NCBI GenBank assembly: GCA_000611775.1
Contig: KK106983.1
Span: forward strand, 5,089,818 to 5,153,817
Length of the DNA: 64,000 nt
Origin: Umbilicaria muhlenbergii
Taxonomy: Eukaryota; Ascomycota; Lecanoromycetes; Umbilicariales; Umbilicariaceae
Direction: 5' to 3'
Positions 33,872-45,958 of the stretch are shown here, piece by piece (position 1 is the first letter of the stretch; every line of letters begins with the position of its first letter). A program made the translations under genes and the position numbers. The notes beneath the pieces were generated by a model. It did not search any database, was not told where the DNA came from, and saw only the letters and a list, made by a program, of their open reading frames with translations.

Positions 33872-36241
33872 TCAGGGACTTGATTGCCTCACCTGTCCAT
33901 TACTGGGAAGTGGTTGCTCGCCCTGTTGTTGGTAATACTTCGTATATGGGTTTTCGCCCCTCCGGATGGCAGCCTCGTCAACCTCAACTCCCGGGTGCCC
34001 ATTCTCCATCATCATCCGCCGTTGGGTCGTAGCTTCCTTGCCATCTTCCGCGAGCTTGGCTTTCATCACTGACTGCACCGAAAAAGGGCTAAGTATGACA
34101 CCGGTTAGTTTCTTATAGAGAACATGTTAGCACAGCTAGATGCTTACCCGTTGACCTCACGATCGAGAGTTAGATACTCCTTTGCAGCATCCTTCGTCCC
34201 CCTCTCCAATAAGTAGACCATGTAGTAATGCGTGAGATCTTTGATAGTTAGCGGTGGCAGATGACTCTTCCTCCTTATGTCCTCAAGCACCTGCTTGATT
34301 CTCTGATATTGGGTCGGTTCGGTCTCAGCACTGGTAGGTTGCTCGAGCTCAAACATCAGATAGTTAATCCAGAAAGGTCGACTGTCGAGATACCAGTGCT
34401 GGTTCTTCTGAAACACTTGACGTGCTTCGTCGACGGAGCCTTTAATTTTCCACAACAGCCTTGCCCATTCCGCAACCAGGGCGGCTTTAGCGTAGATATC
34501 ACACTGGTTGGACTCGACGTAAGTTTTGTAAACTTCGATGGCTGCTTCAAGGCCCCCATGTCGTCTTGACAAATTCGCAAGCGATACGATGGTCTCAATG
34601 TGACCGGGCAGATTGACCAGGATAGCTTGGTGGATATCCTTAGCCACCTCAACCCTATTACACATTTCTTCGAAATAGGCGTAGTGAAGGCGCACCGCCG
34701 GCCTCGAGATAGGGGCATAGAGCATGCTCGCTCGTTGATAGATATTTCGTACTTCCTCCTCCTTGCCCGGCTGAGCCAGCATATAACGGGCATATCTTAG
34801 CCAGAATTCATCGTAGTAAGCGCAGGTGACGAGACATCGCTCGTAAAGGAATTGTGTTCGAAGATGGTCACCCTCGACCTCTTCGAAATCGAGATACTTC
34901 CGCCAATTGACAAGCTGTCCTTCATCAAGTTCGGTAACGTGGAAGTAGGGTCGCTTGACCTCCGATTCATACGTCCATCGTTTGGTTGTCTCTGTCTGCG
35001 TTCTAGCAAAGATCTCAAGATGAAAGTTGTCGATTCGGGTCCTCATTTCGCGTTCAATCTCTAGCTCTCCACGCTCAGCCTTGATTTGCTGTGAACCTGC
35101 TTGGACAGTCGCTGGACCTTCAGTCTCAATCTCCGCACGGAACTGCGCCAGTGTGTCTGCCGGAAGTAGCTCTGTGAGTGGCCGAGATTGCGCTAACTGG
35201 CGGTATCGTTCGAAATAGCGGGCATATTGATGCATGGGAATATGGACGACACGGTCAAGTATGGCAAATATTTTGTCGTACGCCTCTAGGCGCTCTTCGA
35301 ACTCCAGGTATTTGTCCCAAAATGGATGTGCCAAGAAGTCAAGGCCGACGCAGCTGGCGCCTCTCTCGAACAACCTATTATAGACAAGATTTAGTATAGA
35401 GCAACCAAAAAGGAAAGGGGTTCGTTGCGGGGAAGAGGCAGGAAGGACAGCAAACATTGCATGTGAGAGTGCTCAAATCATCATGTGGTTCCAACAAATC
35501 CATCATACGTCTGTTCGAATGCAGTATGTATCATCTCGGGGGTGATCAGTGTGAGCGAAGGAAAAGAAAGCGCCTGAGTGTCAATTGTGAGAAGTAATCC
35601 CGAATGTCTGATTGTGACTGTCTCACCCGTCGACAAGCCGAGCTTGAAGAATCCATCTTCTTGTGGATATGGTGGACGAGATCGTGCTATAGACCCTTGC
35701 AGTTATGGGAAGGAAAGCACGTCTATCTCTACTTACTCTCGGATCACGTCGGAGTCGTGACTGGTCTCGACTTTGAAGGCGCAGTAATTTGTCCAGAGGT
35801 CAACCGAGTTGGTGATACTAGCGACGCCCCGTTCGTAGACCTATGTCTTGTGTTAGCCAAGTATGGTGCACTGATGGACCTGCCGAAGCCTCTCACCATC
35901 TCCGCAGCCTCCGTTCCAGCGATCGAAAATTCAAGATCCGCATATTTCTTCCAATACCCGAACAACAATGGAAACTTTGCTAAGAATCGGTCATATATCT
36001 CCCGTGTAGCAACTATCGACTGAGGACTGGAGTTCCGGTTGAGGCCTCCTTCCAAGCCTTCTGCAGCGCGGACAAGCTTCTCCCAGTTTTCGAAGTTATC
36101 GGGATCCTCGAGCTAGACATCATGTTAGCAAGGCTGTATCAGCGCGAACAGCACATACGTTATCAGACATACCACTTCAGCGTTAAGCTTCTTAAGTTCC
36201 GCGTTCTCCTCCTCCGTACCGCCAAAGCCGTAATCGCCCAT
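33872..36241 (-). CDS. PRP39: U1 snRNP-associated splicing factor Prp39
   Basis: Five exons: 36241-36173, 36112-35897, 35840-35737, 35374-34148 and 34088-33872, all in phase, for 610 residues. The protein is built of HAT (half-a-TPR) repeats, seen in NFENWEKLVRAAEG, YDRFLAKFPLLFGYWKKYADLEF, HPFWDKYLEFEERLEAYDKI, YYDEFWLRYARYM and FWINYLMFELEQ. Prp39 is part of the U1 snRNP and helps 5' splice site recognition in the nucleus. The third intron (35736-35375) is 362 bases, several times longer than any other here. The next gene upstream on the same strand is PRP28, another 5' splice site factor. Confidence 0.92.
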
Positions 36242-36387
36242 CGCACGGAAAATCAGCACAGTGCTGCGTGAGAAGTGGATTACTGGGTAGTGAGGATGTC
36301 TGTCTAGCGATGGGAAGTTATGATGCTGTAACGCGAGTTGCCAGTCCAGTTTTCTAGGCTCGGGGTGAGGCTGAGGAAGGTGTAGAA

Positions 36388-36454
36388 GTTCCTTGCCTTG
36401 CTCGCCTACAACGTTTTGAGCGGCGAGTCCAGGCAGGCGAGCAAGGCGAGGAAC
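36388..36454. repeat. 20-bp inverted repeat with 27-base loop
   Basis: Arm 1 (36388-36407, ending CTTGCTCGCCT) and arm 2 (36435-36454, starting AGGCGAGCAAG) match at 19 of 20 positions. The structure lies in the 404-base gap between the PRP28 stop and the PRP39 start. It could fold as a strong hairpin in DNA or RNA; it may be a solo remnant of a small inverted-repeat element. Confidence 0.85.
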
Positions 36455-36645
36455 ACCACCGATTGGTCCGTCTACACCCGATCTTACAGCGTCTCAATCA
36501 CACGAGTATAGAGTATATGTTCTGGGACGAGAGTGCCATGGTCTTATCGGTTCTTCTAACTTGACAAATGCATCGCTTCTAGCCACCTTGCCTGGGGCCC
36601 TCCCGAAGGTCATGTTCTCGATGATAGTACTACATGTGCCTATGG

Positions 36646-39272
36646 TCACTGCCAGCCTCCCTTGCCAGCGAAGCCGCTGCTATCCTCGATCTTCTTCTGC
36701 CCATTGCCTTTCTGTGATTTCTGTTGCGCTGCCTCATGTTTCCGAAGCTCCTCGGGAACCCTTGAGATCGACGACTTCATCAGCATTTGCTTGAGATCAT
36801 ACCTAGAGACCAAGTCAGTAAAATGCTCAAAAGTCACCGGTCACTGATAGGTAAATCTTACATAACGTCAGCGTCCTCATTGCCAAGGAACGTAATAGCA
36901 ACACCGCTCTTGCCAGCACGACCTGTACGACCAATTCGATGCGTGTAGCTCTCGATGTTCGTTGCCATGTTGAAGTTGACCACAAGACTGACGTCTTGCA
37001 CATCAATACCTCTACCGGCGAGATCCGTAGCGACCAGAACATCAGTAGTGCCGTTGCGTACGGATGCCAGCGCAGCCTCTCTCTGCTCTTGTGTTTTACT
37101 ACCATGAAGAGTGACCGACGAAAAGCCCATATGCTTGACGTCTCTAGCAACAGCATCGCAGTTTCGTTTGATATTGACAAAGACGATGATTGGAGGTGCG
37201 AATTCCCTCGAAGACAGTATCTCCAAAAGCCGTTTCTTCCTCTTATCTTCTCCGTTGATGAATTCAACGCGCTGTTCGACCGTCTCCACAGCCTCGCCCA
37301 CGTTACCTATAGTAACGATAGCGGGCCTGCGTAGATATTTTCTGGCGATGCGCTCAACAGCCGAGGGCATAGTGGCCGTGTACATCATAGTTTGTCTATA
37401 ACGATCTTTGCCACCCAAGTGCTGGCTCATCACAATGGCATCCTCAGCCTCTTCTGAGTCCGGCTTCATGTTTGCAACAGGCAGGGCGTCCAGAATCTTA
37501 TTGACCGGTTCTTCAAAACCAAGATCAATCATACGGTCAGCTTCATCCATGATCACATAGCAGCATTGTCCGAGCACCAACAGCCTCCTCTCAATGCAGT
37601 CCACCAGACGTCCAGGGGTAGCAATGATGATCTCAGCCCCGTCCCTCAGATTATATGCCTGCTCTTCAAGGGAATGACCTCCGACTATACTGACACAGGT
37701 GAAGCCTAGTGGGGTAGCAAATTTCTTCGCTTCAATCTCAATCTGTTGCGCCAATTCACGAGTAGGTGCTAGAATGATAGCGTAAGGACCGTCGTTCTTG
37801 GTCAACTCATTGAGCACAGGTAACTCGGATATGTAAACGAGAAGGGGTAGTAAGAAGGCTGCTGTTTTACCGGACCCGGTGACAGCCACACCGATGAGAT
37901 CCCTTGATTGCAGAGCGATCGGTATTGCGGCACGCTGGACAGCAGATGGCTCTGTATAACCGACCTGGTCCACAACATCCAAGAGACGCTTTGGCAGCCC
38001 AGACTCAGCCCATGATCGCATGGGGTTTGGTATAGCTCCGCCCTTTGTGCTGATATTAAAGTCCTCCTTGAATATCCTCCAATCTCTCTCACGCATGTGC
38101 TCAAGCTTCTTTTCGCTCCAGTGTTTATCGATGGAGTTTCGACCTCCCTCTTCCTTCCTTCTCCTCTCCATTTCCAGCATCTCCCTTGCCCTTGCACTGC
38201 CAGCCTCGTGATCCCGCTCTTCCAAAGCCTGCGCATACTTCCGAGCTACGTTGTCAGCGACATCTTCAGAGAAGCCTCCCAATCGGCCTCGACCATAAAA
38301 GTTTGCCTCCGCGCGTGCCTGATACAGAGGGTTGTAATCAGGACTCGTATCCTCTTCGGTGTTCCACTCGAAATTGAACTTCTTTTCCGTGGTACGCTTC
38401 CGTTTCTTTTTGGCTGAAAAAGTTGATTGGTTCACGTCTGCACCCATGTAACGCTGTCGTATCAACGCTGCTTGAGCTTCCTCGGCGGCAGGTCGCTTCT
38501 CGCCTTTGGTCGCCGATGTAGAGGCTCCATTAACTGTGGGCCTAGGCGGTGGTGGGGGAGCCATGTCATACCCCTTGTTGGGTAGAGAGTTGCGCATCGC
38601 GGCTGGCCCTGTAGGCACCTCGCCGTTTCTTAACGCTCTAGGGCCCGTTGGAATTGAAGGCCGTGCTCCAGCATCAATCCTGTTAGATTGTGGACCACTT
38701 GCGCCATTCCATCCGCTTGATGGGTAAGCCGTACCGTTCGAGCCGTTTTGCATGGGCTTTGCTACAGCTTTCTCTGCCTCTGCCTTCTTCTTTTGCTCTT
38801 CAACCTCCTTCGCTCGTTTTTCGAGTGCGAGCTTCTCCCGTTGCGCTTTTGACAAGAATTTGGGCTAGAGTGATGAATGTACCTAGTCAGTATGGTCCGA
38901 TAACGTACTAGAATGAGACAGAGGTGAACATGCCGTCCAGAAATACACGAGTGGCTATGTGAGTATTACCTTTGCGGCAGCTTCCTCTGCTTCTTTCTTC
39001 TTCCTCAAGAGTGCTTCCACACTCAGAGGCTGTCGAGCAGTTGAGTGTCCCCATCCTGCTTTCTTCCTCTTGCCCTCTACTGGCGGAGGTGGTGGGGCAT
39101 CGTTTTCAGCAGTTGGGGGTGGCGGAGGGGGTAGGTCATCATCTGGAGGCGGTGGAGGGGCTAGGAAGTCTGGTGGTGGTGGTGGAGGGGGTGAAGAAGG
39201 TCGTTCGACAGGTTCTGGGAATGATTGATGTGAGCCCGTTGTGGCATCACCATTCGAGACCCGCCCGTTCAT
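36646..39272 (-). CDS. PRP28: DEAD-box ATP-dependent RNA helicase Prp28
   Basis: Three exons: 39272-38970, 38864-36862 and 36802-36646, with introns 38969-38865 and 36861-36803, for 820 residues. The N-terminus is proline-rich, then lysine/glutamate-rich with RS-poor low complexity. Helicase motifs are complete: AVTGSGKT (about 428-435), PTRELAQQ, TPGRLVD, MDEAD (540-544), TATMP in place of the usual SAT, ATDLAGRGIDVQ and HRIGRTGRAG. NISTKGGAIPNPMRSW is the Prp28 lead-in to the Q motif. It displaces U1 from the 5' splice site so that U6 can bind. The first in-frame ATG was taken; a short upstream exon is possible. Confidence 0.95.
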
Positions 39273-39674
39273 TCTATCTTTGATGTACAACGCGCTGGGA
39301 ATAAGGTGTCAAGACATAAGAGTGCACTGATCGTAAGTTTCACAGGTCACGGCATAAGGCGTGGAAGTACAGTAGCGAGATAAACCTAAAGTGCAACTAT
39401 TCTCTAAGCCCCCGGCTTTCGGTCACAAGGACTGACCTAATATCAACGTTGAATTTGAACCTTGAATGATTGAGAAGGCGATTCCTATTATAAGGCTGCT
39501 ATGGATACAGATGTCGTAACCCGAGAACCTCAGTATATATATCAGAACGCCGAATCAGCTGTTGAGTTGCTTCGCTATGCGACTCCATCCATAGAAAGCC
39601 TCCGATGCGAATCCCAAACAAGCTCATGTGACCACGTCCATAGTACGGAGAGTGGCAGCCAAGAAAGTACCAGA

Positions 39675-40296
39675 TCATTTGGGGTACTTTTTCCATCCAC
39701 GGCCATGACCTCTCTATCACTGGTGTCAGCTTCACCTTCGAACAACAGCAAAATAGAACCGTTACCTGCTTCCACGCCTGTATCAATTGCGGCATCTCCA
39801 ACATAGCCTTCTTCCGCTGATCCAGCCTTCCCTTCATAGTCCTCTCCCGCTCTTTACCCTTGACCTTCTGCCCCACTCCAGTACCCTTCACACGAAGCCC
39901 GAGCTCTTCTCTCTTCCTAATGCGCTCTTCAGTGCCCTTTACAGTAAAGGGTAAAAGCTTTTCCAATCCATTCGCATGTGCCATCTTTACCAAGTCAGCC
40001 TGCCGCCGCAATGAGAAGATCGGGTCATGCCGATTGCCTGTTATCGGGTGTTTTTGGCATTGGAATGGATTCGCGAATTCGGACGAGATGGATGTAGGAG
40101 GTGAGACGCTTTCTTCATGGCTTGTATTGGGATCGGAGGACAAGGTGTTGAAAGCTGTGGTCGTCGAAGGAGTGTTGCTTGAGCTTTGCTGGAGTGTGGA
40201 TTGGGATATAGCCGGCGGAGGGTACCGGGCGAAGAAACGTAGTAGCTTAGGTGGTAATGTCTGCGCCAGCTTTACATACTGTTGCTGTGTAGACAT
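39675..40296 (-). CDS. Mitochondrial large-subunit ribosomal protein mL59
   Basis: Exon 1 is 40296-39766 and exon 2 is 39713-39675, with intron 39765-39714 (GTAACG...GATAG), giving 189 residues. The N-terminus YVKLAQTLPPKLLRFFARYP and the end WKQRGHGRGWKKYPK are typical of fungal mL59 (yeast MRPL25). The short last exon of 13 codons is supported because only the phase-0 junction yields this conserved end. The middle (KHPITGNRHDPIFSLRRQ) also fits. It is a structural protein of the mitoribosome. It lies in tandem upstream of PRP28 on the same strand. Confidence 0.85.
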
Positions 40297-41965
40297 CGTG
40301 CAAAGGATCACAGTGCTAGACAGTAGAAGCTTAGAGGGAGCGAGTTTACCTTGCCTCAGCTAGCTCAGACCTCATTCCGAAAAGGCTTGCTAGCGCGCAC
40401 CACCCTGGCAAAACCATGGAGCTAACCTGTTCGGATAGCTTTTCTCCATAGGGTCTGAGCGCGTTATTGATAATTACAGGTTGAAATCACTTCCAGACAT
40501 GTAATTTAAGTTTAGTGCAATGCTCAGATATTTCTGCTGTGTACATCTGAGAAATACTTGTTTTCTATTTAGTAATCAAAAACATAAACAAACTTCTCAC
40601 ACGTTGAGAACTTATCTCTGTACACTTATTTTCTGTCACTGTTCTGCTGCCTTTTCTGCTGTCTTTGCTGCTGTTTTTGCTGCTGTTTTCTGCGCGTCAC
40701 AAGTTTTGTGCATGTTATGCACAAAACTATGCAGAAGCTATGCAAAATCTCTACATTTTCATCACACAGAAGATTCAGTGCTAAGGATTTCTATATAACT
40801 CAGTCCAGAGGCTGCTATCAATGAGTCTAAATGACGAAGCAATTTTGAGAGATTGTGACCGTCTAGTTTTTGAGATATAAGATCACTGTTTTGAACTGAA
40901 AAGTGCACTCTGTGAAGACTTAAGAAACTGTTCAATAACAAGACACTTTTTTGAAATACTGACTACAGCATTAGATAAAGCGGCCATTATATAATTTATT
41001 ACAGTTGTAACTTTGAATAACAAAATTGTGGTTGATTTCATGTGACTGTTGTGCCTCCACGACTTGAGATTTTGACACGAAGCGTTTTCTACATACAGTC
41101 ATAATGGGTGTGTGTACAGCTAAACGAAGCGTTTTCTGGCCTGTTTTTAGAATTACGCCCTCAGACCCTCCCGGAAAACGCACACAGTCAGCGTTTGTAG
41201 CTAATCCCAAAGGGCATTAGGGCCCGGCTAGTCCTAGCCGAGGCAGGGGGGTCTGAGTGACTGAGGCAAAGTTTACCATGTGCGGAATTGTTGCTTAGTC
41301 AGCTTCAAACTCACGAGCGTCCTGAAAGGTACCAATATGAAGTATGTGTTCTTGATCTCTCAAATTCTTCTATGTAGCGATCAAATCACTCAATTACAGA
41401 CTCACATAGAAGGACATATCACACAAGGAATTATGGTGCGATCACGTTCTACTTGTTGGCCTCTATAGACTGAAACCATGCGGACACCATCGAGGTTCTG
41501 CTGTACGCAACAGGCCCAGTTCAGGGCCTGGAGACCTTAGGATGTGCGGACAAGATGTCAATGGCCTGCATGCGAGCTCTTCAAAGCCCTGATCCTCTAT
41601 CTAGGGTATGTACCGACTTTCCTATGGCAGGCCCATCTACTTGACTCCCAAAAAGGAAGAAGATGGTCGCCTCAAACCTGCGATTAAACACTCTTGCAAT
41701 CATCTAACCGAAGGTAGACAGGACAGCCAGCACAAAGACGGAAGAGATACAGATCATGCTGGGAGAACCGAAGTGCTTGAGTGGGGGAGAAAAGATCGAA
41801 CAAAGCGATTTCGAGGAGACCGTGACAATCCAGCCACCGATGCTGCTAAGCAGCCTGGAGCTAGCCTGTTGGGGGAAAGAGCCACGAGGGCTTGCGCGTA
41901 ATCGTAGCCTGGACTTGCCTCCTGCCTAAGCGAGCTAAGGTACTGCTTAGAGGATCAGCCCTTGA
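40297..41965. other. AT-rich gene-free region
   Basis: 1.67 kb with no supported gene. The part at about 40440-41050 is AT-rich and could be an eroded repeat. A 14-base direct repeat (ACGAAGCGTTTTCT) occurs at 41077-41090 and 41124-41137, and a 16-base near-perfect palindrome at 41225-41240. A 97-codon plus frame at 41608-41901 is charged but has no domain. The last part should hold the promoter of the aminopeptidase gene. Confidence 0.5.
41225..41240. repeat. Short perfect palindrome CGGCTAG-TC-CTAGCCG
   Basis: Seven-base arms around a two-base centre. On the minus strand it is followed after five bases by CTAA, which recalls a Helitron 3' end, but no other Helitron feature is seen. Confidence 0.6.
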
Positions 41966-44900
41966 ATGTTGATCCAGCTCCGTGCCCCGATAGCTGCTAC
42001 CCCACATGCTGCATATACAACACAGTCAATGCTACATATAACCTGGAGAGCAAGTCGCCTTGCAACCAAATTACCAAAGCAGAGTCCTTCGCCACTCCAA
42101 TCCCGAAAGCTACTTGTCTCAATACCCTGGGGACCCAGGTACTTTGGCAGCACTGGGCCTATCACTGTGCCTAGAAACCGAACGACTCTACCTTCTCGAC
42201 GACAAATAGTACGACAAGCAGTCAGGCATTGCTCATACCAAAGAATGTGCAGAGCCCAGGCGGAAATAGCTAGCGCAAGCATGGACGTTTCAAAGGGACG
42301 AGAAGTGCTACCGACGAATGTGACGCCGGTACATTACGATTTGACTCTCGAGCCAGACTTTGAGAAATTCAGCTACGAGGGAACAGTAGTGATTGAGTAC
42401 GTATAACCAAATAGAGTGATGACACTCACTGTCCGGTGAAAGATGGCGGAAAGGGACTCTTCACTGATTTACATCTGGTCATAGCTTGGACGTTAAAGAA
42501 GATACTTCCTCTATATCCCTGAATACTCTTGAGCTTGACATCCATTCGACCACAGTGTCAGCCGACGGTACTCAAATTACGTCTTCTCCAAAGATGAGCC
42601 ACAATGAGGACACGCAGACAACCACGGTGGCTTTCGAGAAGGTCATACCCGCTGGATCGAAAGCCCAGCTCGTCCAGAACTTCACTGGGTATCTGAACGA
42701 CAAGATGGCAGGCTTCTACAGGTCTTCGTACAAAGGCGATGACGGCAGCGACAAGTTCATTGCGACGACACAAATGGAGCCCACAGACGCGAGAAGAGCA
42801 TTCCCTTGCTTTGATGAACCTGCACTCAAAGCGCCCTTCACTATCACGCTTGTGGCTGACAAACATCATACCTGTTTGAGTAACATGGACCAAGCATCCG
42901 AGAAAGAGGTGGATTCAAAGATCACAGGGGGCAAGAGGAAGGCCGTCACGTTTAACAAGACCCCTCTGATGTCGACATATCTGTTAGCATTCATCGTTGG
43001 GGAACTTAAGTGCGTAGAAACGAACAACTTCCGCGTTCCTGTCAGAGTATTTGCTACGCCGGATAAGAACATAGAACATGGACGGTTTTCTTTGGAGCTA
43101 GCAGCTAGAACCCTGGATTTCTACGAGAAAACCTTCGATAGCAAATTCCCATTGCCAAAGATGGACATGGTGGCCATTCCGGACTTCAGTGCTGGAGCAA
43201 TGGAGAATTGGGGTTTGATTACCTACCGGGTGGTAGACCTCCTATTCGATGAAAAGAATAGTGGAGCATCCACAAAAGAGAGGGTTGCCGAAGTGGTTCA
43301 ACATGAGTTGGCACATCAGTGGTTTGGCAACCTTGTCACAATGGATTTCTGGGATGGACTGTGGCTGAACGAAGGCTTTGCGACATGGATGTCGTGGTAT
43401 TCGTGTAATACTTTTTACCCCGAGTGGAAGGTCTGGCAGAGTTATGTGACGGACAACCTCCAGAGCGCACTTTCTCTCGACTCTTTGCGGAGCAGTCATC
43501 CAATTGAAGTCCCCGTCAAGCGCGCGGATGAAATTAATCAGATTTTCGATGCGATCTCCTACTCGAAAGGTTCATGCGTGCTAAGGATGATCTCGAAATA
43601 CCTTGGAGAAGAAACCTTCATGGAAGGTATTCGACGTTATTTAAAGAAGCACGCTTATGGTAATACGCAAACGGGCGATCTCTGGGCTGCACTCGCTGAT
43701 GCAAGCGGAAAGCCTGTAGAAAAGGTCATGGACATCTGGACCAAGAATGTCGGATACCCGGTCATTTCGGTCACTGAGAACGAGAGTGCAAAGAGCATCC
43801 ACGTAAAGCAGAACCGGTTTTTACGAACGGCTGATGTTAAGCCTGAAGAAGACAAGACCCTCTTTCCGGTATTCTTGGGCCTCCGGACTAAGCAAGGCGT
43901 TGACGAGTCACTGACGCTTTCTGGCCGAGAGCAAGATTTCGAGGTGCAAGATCTTGACTTCTTCAAAATCAATGCAGACCACGCTGGTATCTATCGGACC
44001 TCGTACACTCCTGAGCGCCTTGAGAAGTTGGGTCAAGCTGCCAAGAATGGTCTATTAACGGTCGAGGATCGTGCCGGCATGATTGCTGATGCCGGTGCAC
44101 TTGCCGCATCAGGCTATCAAAAGACGTCTGGTCTCTTGTCCTTGCTGAAGGGTTTTGACAGTGAATCGGAATTCGTCGTCTGGGGCGAGATCGTGAGTCG
44201 TATCGGGACTATCCGGGCAGCTTGGGTATTCGAGGACCAGAAGGTGAGTGAACCCTAGTTCTATCAGCAGTGGGGACATACAACAGAGAACTGCAGTAAG
44301 GTTTGACTTTTTACAACCATACTGACACGTATGCAGACCAAAGATGCCCTCAAAGCCTTCCAACGAGCCTTGGTAAGCGAGAAAGCCCATTCGAAAGGCT
44401 GGCAATTCGACGAAAACGAAGACCACATCCAAGCCCAATTCAAAGCCCTCCTCTTCGGCACCGCCGGCCTAGCAGGCGACCCCCAAATCATCGAGGCCGC
44501 CCATACCATGTTCAAAGAATTCGCCGCTGGCAACAAAAAAGCCATCCACCCCAACATCCGCGGCAGCGTCTACGCCATCGTCCTGCGCAACGGCGGCGAG
44601 AAGGAATACGACATCATCCTGAACGAATACCGCACCGCCAAAAACGCCGACGAGAGAAACACCGCCCTGCGCTCCCTCGGCCGTGCCCGCGGCGACAAAC
44701 TCATCCACCGCACCCTCGCGCTCCCTCTCAGTGACGAGGTCAAGGGCCAAGACATCTATCTCCCCGTCGCCGGCATGCGCTCCACCCCCGAAGGCATCGA
44801 GGCCTTATGGACGTGGATGAAAGACAACTGGGCGGCCCTGGAGGAGAAATGCCCTCCGGGTCTCACGATGCTGGGTACGATGGTGCAGATGTGCACGAGC

Positions 44901-45101
44901 AGTTTCGCGACAAGGCGGCAGGCGGATGATGTGAAGGCTTTTTTCAAGGAGAGGAGTACGAAGGGGTTTGATCGCGCGTTGAGTCAGAGTCTGGATTCGA
45001 TTAGTGCGAGGGGGAGTTGGTTGGAGAGGGATAGGGAGGATGTGAGGGGGTGGTTGGAGAGGGAGGGGTTGGTTGGGAAAGAGGTGGAAGGGAAATTGTA
45101 G
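41966..45101 (+). CDS. M1-family zinc aminopeptidase (Aap1/Ape2-like)
   Basis: Three exons: first exon ending 42396, then 42485-44243 and 44337-45101. The frame is open from an ATG at 41966 (984 residues); ATGs at 42245 and 42281 give about 890 and 879 residues, the latter being the usual length. The extra N-terminus holds almost no acidic residues and many Arg, Ser and Thr, like a mitochondrial presequence. Numbered from 42281: exopeptidase motif GAMEN at about 276-280, zinc site HELAH at about 312-316 with the third ligand Glu in WLNEGFATW (about 335). It removes N-terminal residues from peptides; yeast relatives act in cytosol, mitochondria and vacuole-bound pathways. The last exon uses more C-ending codons, then turns G-rich. 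Confidence 0.93.
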
Positions 45102-45958
45102 ATATTGGACGGGAAGTCGTAGATGTTTAATGGTGTTGTCTTGTTGATGGGGCTTGTAAAGATGGCGGAAGATGCGGGTTTGGGGGAATACAGACGGGGA
45201 TATAGCCTGGACATAGCACTCAGCATAGCATAGCTTAGCTTAGGCATGTATAGCATGTAGCGGGGTCGTGAATGGCAGCTACTCTTCGCCGCTCTTGATA
45301 CTCCCTCACCTCGCCGTGAAAGGGCCTGATCGAAGCAGAGAACATAATTGGATATTGTCATATATAATTCTACCACCTACGGTGGCGTAGGTACAGCAAC
45401 CATAAATCACCAGTACGAAAAAGATATCCCAAGGCAACGAAACACCCTCACCCAAAGCCGATCCAAACCCCCGAATTCCCAACCATCCCAAACGTACGTG
45501 CCGAAGATACATAAACCCGCTCTTGTTCCATCGCCAGCAGCCCAATCAATCCCTTCCAAACCCAGCTGATGGATATAAAATGAAACGCATCCTCGCATCC
45601 GCAAATGCTAGCGCCGCGGTCGTCCCGGGGGAATCTGATGCACCCATGCACCGTCCATGAGATTGGTATTCCTAAAAACAAAGAACGAAACCCAAAAAAC
45701 GCCGGCCGGTGCCCCGTTTGAGACGCCCGAGATAAACAATAATAAGCAAGGAAGTGAAGGAGGAAACGCCATGTGATGCCGTCGTGCGGGCATATTCGTC
45801 GTGAAATCGAGAGCAGGGCTCGGGCCAATTCGCAAAAGAGCAAGTGGGAATCCAAACGCCGGATCCGTATAAGAATATCTTTCGCCTTCGAGACGCCCGT
45901 ACCTTGGCCGTCTAGACTACTTCCGAGAGACATCGGTAGGTCAAATTTAAAATGAAGA
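45102..45958. other. Convergent 3' intergenic region
   Basis: 857 bases between the stops of the aminopeptidase and ATG1 genes. Minus frames here (up to 227 codons at 46131-45448) overlap the last ATG1 exon in another frame and have no domain. No gene or repeat is called. Confidence 0.5.

Noticed and set aside
40440-41050. AT-rich block as a possible old transposon
   Set aside because: No transposase, reverse transcriptase, terminal repeats or target-site duplication can be read, so no element is named.
44303-44734. Plus-strand Arg/Pro/His-rich frame of 143 codons
   Set aside because: It is an out-of-frame shadow of the last aminopeptidase exon.
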